DNA from: Thiotrichaceae bacterium
GTDB taxonomy: Bacteria; Pseudomonadota; Gammaproteobacteria; Thiotrichales; Thiotrichaceae
Assembly (NCBI GenBank): GCA_027008885.1
Contig: JALVDQ010000003.1
Coordinates: 1-19,056, forward strand
Direction: 5' to 3'
DNA: 19,056 nt
A program made the translations under genes and the position numbers. The notes beneath the pieces were generated by a model, which was given only the letters and a program-made list of their open reading frames with translations, did no database searches and was not told where the DNA came from. Below, piece after piece: positions 1 through 6,555 of this stretch (the stretch's first letter is position 1; each line of letters starts with the position of its first letter).

Positions 1-48
1 CACCGTTGATTCCCCATAATTAATTAGTATTGTTTTATGAAGGACTCC

Positions 49-76
49 TTTCTTATCAAACCCTATAGTGTACAAT
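49..76 (+). promoter_or_regulatory. Possible sigma-70 promoter of the DUF302 gene
   Basis: A TACAAT box at 71-76 fits a -10 element. The matching -35 region (about 49-54, TTTCTT) is weak. It would give a leader of about 30 nt before the ATG at 112. A short GGA at 103-105 is the only ribosome-binding signal. This is a pattern match only. Confidence 0.3.
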
Positions 77-111
77 AGCGCCCTCCCGTTTAACCTAACA
101 TTGGAATTAAT

Positions 112-504
112 ATGTCATATACATTAACCACTAGCCTTAATCAACCTATCGACGATGCCATTGAAACACTGAAAAGCACATTAATGACCCACAAGCTTGG
201 GATCGTTAGTGAAGTCAATGTTCAAGCGATTATCAAAAACAAATTAGATGAAGATATTGCGCCTTACCGTATTTTAGGGGCTTGTAACCCAGGCATGGCA
301 AAGAAAATTATTGGTGCAGTTCCAGAAGCAGGGGCTTTATTGCCTTGTACGATTGTTGCTCGTGAAGAAGATGGAAAAACCTTTTTTCATTTTATGGCAC
401 CAGAAGCAGTGCTTGGACTGGAAGATAATACTGCTGTTCAAGAAGTTGCAAAACTGGCAACTGAGCATCTTAAAGCCGCTATTGCTGATTTAGAAAATAT
501 CTAA
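112..504 (+). CDS. DUF302 domain protein
   Basis: A 130-residue protein that is essentially a single DUF302 domain. The family signature is clear: a GIVSEVNVQAIIKNKL-type strand-helix (about residues 30-45), then PYRILGACNP (about 52-61), then a LLPCTIVARE strand (about 77-86). No signal peptide or membrane segment is visible, so it is probably cytoplasmic. The biochemical role of DUF302 is not established; family members are common in sulfur-oxidising and metal-exposed bacteria. It stands alone on the plus strand, convergent with lolB, with a hairpin between them. The ATG at 112 is preceded by a weak GGA element. The family call is secure; the function is unknown. Confidence 0.9.
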   Translation: MSYTLTTSLNQPIDDAIETLKSTLMTHKLGIVSEVNVQAIIKNKLDEDIAPYRILGACNPGMAKKIIGAVPEAGALLPCTIVAREEDGKTFFHFMAPEAVLGLEDNTAVQEVAKLATEHLKAAIADLENI

Positions 505-528
505 AAAGAGAACTGAATAAAATTATAT

Positions 529-555
529 CCGTCTCTTCTCTATGTGAAGAGACGG
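529..555. terminator. Hairpin between the DUF302 gene and lolB
   Basis: A perfect 10-bp stem (CCGTCTCTTC at 529-538 with GAAGAGACGG at 546-555) encloses a 7-nt loop. It lies 24 nt after the DUF302 stop and 33 nt beyond the lolB stop, where a shared terminator would be expected. The following sequence is not a good T-tract on the plus strand, so it may be a weak intrinsic terminator or only protect the 3' end. Confidence 0.6.
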
Positions 556-588
556 GCTTGAATTGATTTCAGATCAGTAAAACGCCTG

Positions 589-1230
589 TTAATACCACTG
601 TTTAATAATCATTTTTAGATACACGCTATTTTCAGTGCGTGTTATCACGACCCGTTGTGGCATTGCATCAAAACGATTATTTGTATAACGCGAGTATTCG
701 ATTTTCCAGCCTGCCTGATAAAGCACTTGCGGACGACCGTTTGCATCCAGAACAAGTTTCTCCACTTTATACCGTGGTGATGCCAGACCTCGCACCCAAT
801 ACTGCATGCCTTTTAAGGGCAACTTTACGCCCGTTTGACGCAGCAACAGGCGCTCTTCGTTGCTGTCCCGGTAGGTTTTGCCATCATCTGCGAGCAAGGA
901 TACCTGGCTATTATTACGACTTAGCTTCGCTAACAAGCCGCCTGTTACCGGGTTTTTAATCTCCATAATGTATTGATTTGCAGACTGCTGCAGCCATTTT
1001 AGGGCAAAACTCCAGTGATCCGCACGATAACGCAGGGCAACCTTGCTGTTAAGGTTCCAGGCTGCCTTCCTTGCCATGACTGCCTGACGTTTTTTCCATA
1101 AAGCCTGTTTGCCAGCCACAGAAACAACTGGCTTGCCTCCTGTTGGTTTCTTTACGCCAAGCGTCGAACAACCACCGAGAACAAATAAACTTAACAAGAT
1201 CAGGCTAAACTTCCATTTTATTCTGAACAT
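589..1230 (-). CDS. lolB: Outer-membrane lipoprotein receptor LolB
   Basis: LolB is the outer-membrane acceptor that takes lipoproteins from the periplasmic carrier LolA and inserts them in the outer membrane. The 213-residue length is typical. Residues 1-21 form a lipoprotein signal: basic start, hydrophobic stretch, lipobox LGGC with Cys21. The body shows the LolB pattern: WNLNSKVALRY strand, a SFALKWLQQ strand, an NPVTGGLLAKL segment, a W-V-R-G-L motif, a QAGWKIEYSRY segment and a closing IIKQWY. In many gammaproteobacteria lolB lies beside ispE and near the divergent hemA. Here the hemA side is kept, but the downstream neighbour is a DUF302 gene and not ispE. It is separated from the upstream TPR gene by stacked repeats, so it may need its own promoter. 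Confidence 0.9.
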   Translation of the reverse strand: MFRIKWKFSLILLSLFVLGGCSTLGVKKPTGGKPVVSVAGKQALWKKRQAVMARKAAWNLNSKVALRYRADHWSFALKWLQQSANQYIMEIKNPVTGGLLAKLSRNNSQVSLLADDGKTYRDSNEERLLLRQTGVKLPLKGMQYWVRGLASPRYKVEKLVLDANGRPQVLYQAGWKIEYSRYTNNRFDAMPQRVVITRTENSVYLKMIIKQWY

Positions 1231-1342
1231 TCTTATTACTCCATTAATATGTCTATAAACGAGACCACACGAACAGGCTCCGGTATCTTCCTGTCAGATA
1301 CTCATGTATCTTCAGAGTTCCTTAAATTCAGTATTATTATCA

Positions 1343-1372
1343 CCCATCCCCCCTGTTTTTGACATATTTTTA
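1343..1372 (+). repeat. Poly-C/poly-T dispersed repeat, copy A
   Basis: The core CCCATCCCCCCTGTTTTT is followed by GACATATTTTTA. It has a C6 tract and a T5 tract. The same core recurs at 5531, 8352, 9228 and 12325, always on the plus strand. Its right end touches the inverted-repeat element that starts at 1371. Confidence 0.8.
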
Positions 1373-1640
1373 TAACTCAAGTTTTGGAGTTCAAAAACAG
1401 CATAGAAACACTGATTCCAGTTATTCAGTTTAAGTAACGCTGAGAGTCGCAGAGTTTTTCGCAGAGAACCACGGAGTTAACATAAAAAGTATCAAACAAA
1501 TATGTGCAAACGAAAGATAGTGTGCAAACGAAGGAGGTGTAAATTGTTTTCTTTCTTTTTTACAATCTCTGCGGTTCTCTGCGAATATCTCTGTGTTCCT
1601 CTGCGTAACAATAGATTTGAACTCCGAAACTTGAATTATA
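1371..1640. mobile_element. MITE-like inverted-repeat element with CGCAGAG arms
   Basis: The ends are 25-bp terminal inverted repeats (1371-1395 and 1616-1640) that match at 23 of 25 positions; the shared core is CTCAAGTTTTGGAGTTCAAA on the left. Inside lies a second inverted pair, 1434-1478 with 1565-1609, matching at about 34 of 45 positions and built from repeated CGCAGAG blocks. The centre holds two copies of TGTGCAAACGAA (1503-1514, 1521-1532). There is no transposase frame, so this resembles a non-autonomous miniature element or a folded repeat. CGCAGAG-type repeats occur in many bacterial genomes. No target-site duplication is visible. Confidence 0.6.
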
Positions 1641-1701
1641 AGTACCCAAACAAAAATTTCGTTTCCTGTTTTTTGATATTCAGGGCATTGCGACGGGAGC
1701 A
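1640..1701 (+). repeat. Half copy of the AAGTACCC palindromic repeat
   Basis: It begins AAGTACCC directly against the right end of the preceding inverted-repeat element. Positions 1656-1701 match the reverse complement of 6474-6519 at 45 of 46 bases. Only one arm of the palindrome is present. The copy stops about 14 bp before the stop codon of the TPR gene. Confidence 0.8.
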
Positions 1702-1714
1702 CGCGAGCAGTTGC

Positions 1715-2956
1715 TTAATACCGCACTATCCCCTGATTTTTTTTATAATTTACTCTGGATGGTTGCAAGGTATTGTTTAATTGGTTGATTTTTTTTATCG
1801 CTCTTTTTTTCAGGCTACCATTAACGACCTGTCGATACTTTTCCAGGGCTAGTTCCAGGTTTCCGTTGGCTTCAAATATTTCACCACGAAAATAGGCGAC
1901 ATCACTGCGATAATCTTTGAAACGACTTAGTTTTTTAATATTTTTTCTGGCGTTTTTCCAGTCTGACTGGTCTATCTGCAAGGCAATTAATGATTTCAGC
2001 AAGTCGTTATTATCCGGATATTTTCTAACCAAGTCCTTTAAATAGGAGCCTGCTACATTTTTTTGGTCATTTAAAATAAGTAAACGCACAAGTTGAAGTC
2101 GGTGACTATCACTCACCTGTTGTTTGTCAACAAGGTTTTGCAGCACAGGTATTGCTTCGTCTATTCTGCCTAACTTTTGTAACGCCTTGACTTTCATCAG
2201 AGTGATTTTGGATGAGCTGATTAATTCGGGTTCTTTTATTTTATCCAGTGCCGAGACCACAAGCTGGTATTTTTCCGCATTCATCGCCAGTGAAGAAATA
2301 ATCAGGTTTTGTTGTAGCTGATCTTTTGCCTTGCCATATTTTTTAATGTATCGCTGAAAAGCAATCAGGGACTGTTGATGGTGTGATTCAATGTTCAGCA
2401 TTGAGCCGATGAATTTCAGCCCCCTTGAATAGATTCTGTTTGATTCGGTCAACTGCTCGTCATTTTCATTTTCAATAAGCTGCCTAATTTGCTGAAGTTG
2501 CTCTACGCAGGCATCATATTCGTTGTTACGCAGCAATAATAAGGCAAGATACTGTTGAGCCTCAAGATTCTGCGGCATCAGCTCAACCCAAATACGCGCG
2601 GCATACAGTGCTTCTTTTTGCTGCTCCGTGGTTGCAGCAAGAATTGTGGCACGCCTTGCAATTGCGGGATCGCGGGAGATGGAGAGCTGTTGCTGGTAAT
2701 ATTTGGCTGATTGTTGCGCGTCACCAAGCTGGCTATACAGTTCTGCCAGTAAAATATTATTAAATTTCTGCGCATCGGCAGAGTGAAGCTCAGGGGCTTT
2801 TAACCCTGATCTGGTGACTATTGTTTTTTCAGGTGTTTTTTCTGGCGGATCATTCGGTCTGGCTGGTTCAGAATTACAGCCACTTAGAATTACTGCAATA
2901 AAACCGCAGCACACCAGACTTTTCCATAAGCATTTAATCATAGTCACAGATTCCAT
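1715..2956 (-). CDS. TPR-repeat lipoprotein
   Basis: A 413-residue protein with a lipoprotein signal: hydrophobic stretch and lipobox LSGC with Cys27 (Cys22 if translation starts at the second ATG, 2941). After a Pro/Glu-rich linker (about 28-45) the rest is helical and resembles tandem TPR units, for example AELYSQLGDAQQSAKYYQQQ, ALQKLGRIDEAIPVLQNLV and RGEIFEANGNLELALEKYRQ. TPR arrays bind partner proteins. A TPR protein between hemA (divergent) and lolB is the usual arrangement in Pseudomonas and relatives, so a link to the cell envelope or lipoprotein sorting is plausible but unproven. The first ATG is chosen because a GGA lies 7 nt upstream; the second has no such signal. The family call is good; the specific function is unknown. 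Confidence 0.85.
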   Translation of the reverse strand: MESVTMIKCLWKSLVCCGFIAVILSGCNSEPARPNDPPEKTPEKTIVTRSGLKAPELHSADAQKFNNILLAELYSQLGDAQQSAKYYQQQLSISRDPAIARRATILAATTEQQKEALYAARIWVELMPQNLEAQQYLALLLLRNNEYDACVEQLQQIRQLIENENDEQLTESNRIYSRGLKFIGSMLNIESHHQQSLIAFQRYIKKYGKAKDQLQQNLIISSLAMNAEKYQLVVSALDKIKEPELISSSKITLMKVKALQKLGRIDEAIPVLQNLVDKQQVSDSHRLQLVRLLILNDQKNVAGSYLKDLVRKYPDNNDLLKSLIALQIDQSDWKNARKNIKKLSRFKDYRSDVAYFRGEIFEANGNLELALEKYRQVVNGSLKKRAIKKINQLNNTLQPSRVNYKKNQGIVRY

Positions 2957-3107
2957 TCACAGATCCACAGGTTTTAAGTGTACACGCTGCAAGCAAAGAG
3001 CAGCATGACTCTGGAATAAAGGATATAAATCTGCCGCCGAATGGTAGCAAAACAGGGCAAAACTGAATTGTGCCTGATCAGAGGTTTCTCATTGGGAGTA
3101 GATACCC

Positions 3108-3113
3108 TATAAT
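3108..3113 (+). promoter_or_regulatory. Perfect -10 box giving a putative leaderless hemA mRNA
   Basis: A consensus TATAAT ends 9 nt before the hemA ATG. Transcription normally starts about 6-8 nt after a -10 box, so the message would begin at about 3119-3121, only 2-4 nt before the start codon. No Shine-Dalgarno sequence is present. The -35 position (3085-3090, TTTCTC) is poor, so an activator may be needed or another promoter may exist upstream. Confidence 0.5.
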
Positions 3114-3122
3114 CTCGCCCCT

Positions 3123-4409
3123 ATGTCGATACGAGTAATTGGAATAAATCATAAAACAGCCCCTGTCTCAGTGCGGGAGAAAGTAGCGTTCTCGCCGCAG
3201 GAGCTAATCGACAAGCTTGCGCAAATAAAGACAGAACTGGATAGCAGGAATGAGGTTGTGATTCTCTCTACCTGCAACAGAACAGAAGTCTATACCTTTT
3301 CTGATTATGAACTCACCCGGATACTGGGCTGGTTGCAGCATCAGAAAACTATTTCCGAACAACAGCTCAGGCAGCATATTTATGATTATTCTGATGAAAA
3401 GGCGATTCAGCACATCCTTCGGGTTGCCAGTGGACTGGATTCACTGGTGCTTGGCGAACCACAGATTCTGGGACAACTAAAATCTGCCCTGAAAACCTCA
3501 TCGGAGTGCAAAACCGCCGGAACCACTCTGAAACGTCTAATGCAGCATGCCTTTTTGACTGCCAAACGGGTTCGCACCCAGACCAGCATCGGCTCCAACC
3601 CCGTCTCTGTTGCCTTTGCTGCGGTGAATCTTGCCAAACAGATCTTTAGCAAGCTGGAAAACAAAAGTGCCTTGCTCATCGGCGCGGGCGAAACAATTGA
3701 ACTGGTGGGCAAACATTTGCGTAATGCCGGCATTGGCAAAATTGTCATTGCCAACCGCAGTGTCGAAAATGCAACCAAACTGGCGCAGGAACTGGATGGT
3801 CTGGGGGTATCCCTGCAACAGATCAGCGACTATCTTCCCGATGCTGACATTGTTATTTCATCGACTGCCGCACCGATTCCGGTTATTGGCAAAGGCACGG
3901 TCGAATGGGCATTGAAAAAGCGCAAACACAAACCTATTTTTATGGTAGATATTGCCGTACCGCGCGATATTGAAGCGGAAGTCAGCGAGCTGGACGACGT
4001 TTATTTATACACGGTGGATGATCTTCAATCGGTGATTGAAGAAAATATGAAATCCCGCCAGGAAGCCGCTCAACAGGCTGAGGTAATGATTGCTGAAGAA
4101 GTCGAAGCCTTTATGGGCTGGTTGCGCGCCCAGGACAAAATCCAGCTCATAAAAAACTATCGGAAAAAAGTCAGCAAGATCCAGAAAGAGACACTCGAAA
4201 AAGCCACCAAACTGTTAAAAAATGGCTCAAGCCCGGAAGAAGCACTCAACTTTCTGGCGCATACACTAAGCAATAAGCTGGCACATGATGCCACCGTTGC
4301 CATGAACAAAGCAGCGCATTCTGGCGATCATAAACTGCTTGAAGCTTCCGATAAAATTTTTAATCTTTCCGGGCAAGCAAAACAAACCAGGCAAAAGGAC
4401 ACACAGTGA
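3123..4409 (+). CDS. hemA: Glutamyl-tRNA reductase
   Basis: It reduces the glutamate on Glu-tRNA(Glu) to glutamate-1-semialdehyde with NADPH, the first committed step of the C5 route to haem and sirohaem. The 428 residues fit the family. The start has the [13 protein letters not shown] motif (7-19); the catalytic Cys is Cys51 in [17 protein letters not shown] is at 111-118; the NADPH-binding glycine loop LIGAGE is at 185-190; and a C-terminal helical dimerisation region follows. The start at 3123 matches the conserved N-terminus. hemA heads an operon with prfA, overlapping it by 4 bp (GTGA), and prmC; this order is conserved in gammaproteobacteria. Sirohaem demand from Dsr sulfite reductase makes this step relevant to sulfur oxidation, which is inference. 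Confidence 0.97.
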   Translation: MSIRVIGINHKTAPVSVREKVAFSPQELIDKLAQIKTELDSRNEVVILSTCNRTEVYTFSDYELTRILGWLQHQKTISEQQLRQHIYDYSDEKAIQHILRVASGLDSLVLGEPQILGQLKSALKTSSECKTAGTTLKRLMQHAFLTAKRVRTQTSIGSNPVSVAFAAVNLAKQIFSKLENKSALLIGAGETIELVGKHLRNAGIGKIVIANRSVENATKLAQELDGLGVSLQQISDYLPDADIVISSTAAPIPVIGKGTVEWALKKRKHKPIFMVDIAVPRDIEAEVSELDDVYLYTVDDLQSVIEENMKSRQEAAQQAEVMIAEEVEAFMGWLRAQDKIQLIKNYRKKVSKIQKETLEKATKLLKNGSSPEEALNFLAHTLSNKLAHDATVAMNKAAHSGDHKLLEASDKIFNLSGQAKQTRQKDTQ

Positions 4410-5491
4410 AACAATCTATTCTTAGCAAACTAGAGATGCTCTCGGATCGTCAGCAAGAATTGGCAGGTCTGCTTGCCGAACCGGAGGTTATGAACGACCA
4501 GAACCAGTTTCGCCAGCTTTCGGTAGAATACAGCCAGCTGGAACCCGTCGTCCAGGAATACCAGAAATACCGCCGCGCCATTGCAGATCAGGAAGCTGCG
4601 CGCGAAATGCTGAATGATCCTGAAATGAAAGAAATGGCACAGGAAGAGCTGAACGAGCTGGATGCGGCACTTGAAGAGATGAAGCTCACGTTGCAAAAAC
4701 TTCTGCTGCCCAAAGACCCGCATGACAACAGCAATACCTTTCTTGAAATTCGTGCTGGCACAGGTGGCGATGAAGCGGCTATTTTTGCTGGCGATCTGTT
4801 TCGCATGTATTCACGCTATGCCGAGCAAAAAGGCTGGCGCGTTGAAATCATTAGCCAGAACGAGGGCGAGCATGGCGGCTACAAGGAAATTATTGCGCGA
4901 GTGCTTGGGCAGGATGTATACGCACGCCTTAAATTTGAATCCGGCGCGCATCGTGTTCAGCGAGTGCCTGAAACCGAATCACAGGGGCGCGTACATACCT
5001 CTGCCGCCACCGTAGCCGTTTTGCCTGAACCCGATGAAGTGGAAGCACCCAAAATCAACAGCAATGATCTCAGGATTGATACCTTCAGAGCCTCGGGCGC
5101 AGGTGGTCAGCACGTTAATAAAACCGATTCGGCAATACGCATCACACATATTCCTACCGGCATTGTGGTTGAATGTCAGGATCAGCGCTCACAGCACAAA
5201 AACAAGGCGCAAGCACTCTCGGTTCTGTCTGCCAGAATCCTCGAAGGACAACGTCAGGAGCAACACGACGAACAGGCGCAAGCACGCAAGTCACTGGTCG
5301 GTAGTGGTGATCGTTCGGAACGCATTCGCACCTATAATTTCCCACAGGGACGTGTCACAGATCATCGCATTAACCTCACACTTTACAAGCTGGATGAGGT
5401 GATTTCCGGCGCGCTGGATCAGATTATTGACCCCTTGATCAATGAATATCAGGCAGAGCAGCTTTCCGCATTAAGTGAAGAAAACAGCTAA
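4406..5491 (+). CDS. prfA: Peptide chain release factor 1
   Basis: RF1 reads UAA and UAG stop codons and triggers release of the finished peptide. The 361 residues match the family length. Visible motifs are the PxT codon-reading tripeptide as PET in [10 protein letters not shown], and the universal GGQ in [17 protein letters not shown] (about residue 235), which enters the peptidyl-transferase centre. The GGQ glutamine is the site methylated by PrmC, encoded next. Translation starts at a GTG that overlaps the hemA stop codon, with AAGGA at 4395-4399 as ribosome-binding site, suggesting translational coupling. Confidence 0.97.
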   Translation: MKQSILSKLEMLSDRQQELAGLLAEPEVMNDQNQFRQLSVEYSQLEPVVQEYQKYRRAIADQEAAREMLNDPEMKEMAQEELNELDAALEEMKLTLQKLLLPKDPHDNSNTFLEIRAGTGGDEAAIFAGDLFRMYSRYAEQKGWRVEIISQNEGEHGGYKEIIARVLGQDVYARLKFESGAHRVQRVPETESQGRVHTSAATVAVLPEPDEVEAPKINSNDLRIDTFRASGAGGQHVNKTDSAIRITHIPTGIVVECQDQRSQHKNKAQALSVLSARILEGQRQEQHDEQAQARKSLVGSGDRSERIRTYNFPQGRVTDHRINLTLYKLDEVISGALDQIIDPLINEYQAEQLSALSEENS

Positions 5492-5522
5492 TCTTAATCT
5501 ATTAGCAGCAGTTGGCACGTTA

Positions 5523-6392
5523 ATGACAAACCCATCCCCCCCCTTTTTTACATATTTTAGTATCAAGGGATTATTGACAGAAGCAAGGCAGAAGCTCGCC
5601 GACGTTTCCGGTTCCGCAGCTCTGGATGCCGAGTTGTTACTGGCTGAATGCCTTGGTAAAAGCCAGACCTACCTGCATACCTGGCCAGAAAAAAATGTTA
5701 CCGCAAGGCAAAAAGAATGCTTTCAGAAACTCATACAAAAACGCCTTGAAGATTATCCTGTGGCTTATATTCTTGGTAAAAAAGCCTTTTGGACATTAGA
5801 CCTGCGGGTCACGACTGATGTGCTTGTGCCGCGCCCCGAAACTGAACTGCTGGTTGAAACAGCGCTGCAAAAGATCAGCAACACAGAAAAACCACAGATT
5901 CTGGATTTGGGCACAGGCTCTGGTGCTATTGCCCTCGCCATTGCCAGCGAACGCCCCGATGCGATAGTGTGCGCCTCTGATTCTTCACAAGCTGCACTGA
6001 AGATTGCCGAATACAATGCGCGCAAGAACGGGCTGGACGCTCAACTGCGCTTTATACAGTCAAACTGGTTCTCAAACATCAAGCCGCAGAGATTTGATCT
6101 TATTGTCTCCAACCCACCATATATTGCCCCGGATGACCCGCATTTACAGGGAAGCATCCGGCATGAACCACAACTTGCACTTACTGCCGCCAACAGCGGC
6201 ATGGCAGATATTGAACTGATTATTGCAAACGCTCCGGATTTTCTTAAAACAAATGCCTGGATCATTCTCGAACACGGCTATGATCAGGCAAAAAAAACCC
6301 AACAACTTTTTTCACAGCATCATTATAAAGAGATTGAAAGTCGCAAAGATTTGAACAATCTACTGCGTATTACGCTTGCCTGCCGCATTTAA
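5523..6392 (+). CDS. prmC: Release factor glutamine methyltransferase PrmC
   Basis: PrmC (HemK) methylates the GGQ glutamine of release factors using S-adenosylmethionine. From the ATG at 5523 the protein has 289 residues (E. coli PrmC has 277). The SAM motif LDLGTGSGAIALA is at about 128-139 and the catalytic NPPY at 197-200, followed by a HEPQLAL substrate region. The N-terminal helix begins at about SIKGLLTEARQKL, so residues 3-12 (NPSPPFFTYF) come from a dispersed repeat inserted at the gene start. Other possible starts are the GTG at 5475, overlapping prfA, and a TTG at 5574 with AAGGGA just upstream; the last would avoid translating the repeat. The stop codon lies at the edge of another repeat (6391). 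Confidence 0.93.
   Translation: MTNPSPPFFTYFSIKGLLTEARQKLADVSGSAALDAELLLAECLGKSQTYLHTWPEKNVTARQKECFQKLIQKRLEDYPVAYILGKKAFWTLDLRVTTDVLVPRPETELLVETALQKISNTEKPQILDLGTGSGAIALAIASERPDAIVCASDSSQAALKIAEYNARKNGLDAQLRFIQSNWFSNIKPQRFDLIVSNPPYIAPDDPHLQGSIRHEPQLALTAANSGMADIELIIANAPDFLKTNAWIILEHGYDQAKKTQQLFSQHHYKEIESRKDLNNLLRITLACRI
5531..5560 (+). repeat. Poly-C/poly-T dispersed repeat, copy B, inside the prmC start
   Basis: CCCAT is followed by a C8 tract, a T6 tract and ACATATTTTAG. It is the longest C tract of the five copies and lacks the TG between the C and T runs. It lies between the prfA stop and the conserved PrmC coding sequence and is in frame with the upstream start codons. Confidence 0.8.
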
Positions 6393-6548
6393 GTACCCGC
6401 TCAAAATTAATCTAACAATTTAGCCCCTGTTTTCTGATCTTCTTCGTTATTGCTTTGGTCACATAGCCCACTATGCTCCCGTCGCAATGCCTTGAATATC
6501 AAAAAACAGGAAACGAAATTTTGTTAAATTAATTTTGCTTGGGTACTT
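6391..6548. repeat. Full palindromic AAGTACCC...GGGTACTT repeat
   Basis: A 158-bp imperfect palindrome bounded by AAGTACCC (6391-6398) and GGGTACTT (6541-6548). Both arms continue inward as CAAAATTAAT(C/T)TAACAA and CCTGTTTT(C/T)TGAT. The centre has a small CATAG/CTATG hairpin. The right arm (6474-6519) matches the half copy at 1656-1701 at 45 of 46 bases in reverse orientation. It fills nearly the whole gap between two convergent genes and supplies the last two bases of the prmC stop codon. It could fold into a long hairpin in either transcript and so stop transcription or protect 3' ends; no transposase is present. Confidence 0.75.
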
Positions 6549-6555
6549 GGTTATC

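Larger units (their letters stand above)
1231..1714. other. Repeat-filled gap between the TPR gene and lolB
   Basis: No credible gene lies here. The stretch holds a poly-C/poly-T repeat (1343-1372), an inverted-repeat element (1371-1640) and a half copy of the AAGTACCC palindromic repeat (1640-1701), lying end to end. A small hairpin (GATAC/GTATC, about 1298-1311) lies close to lolB. Two short open frames across the region consist of repeat sequence. Confidence 0.75.

Noticed and set aside
1430..1780. Two overlapping small open frames between the TPR gene and lolB
   Set aside because: They lie across the repeat arms and their sequence is explained by the repeats; no protein family is recognisable.
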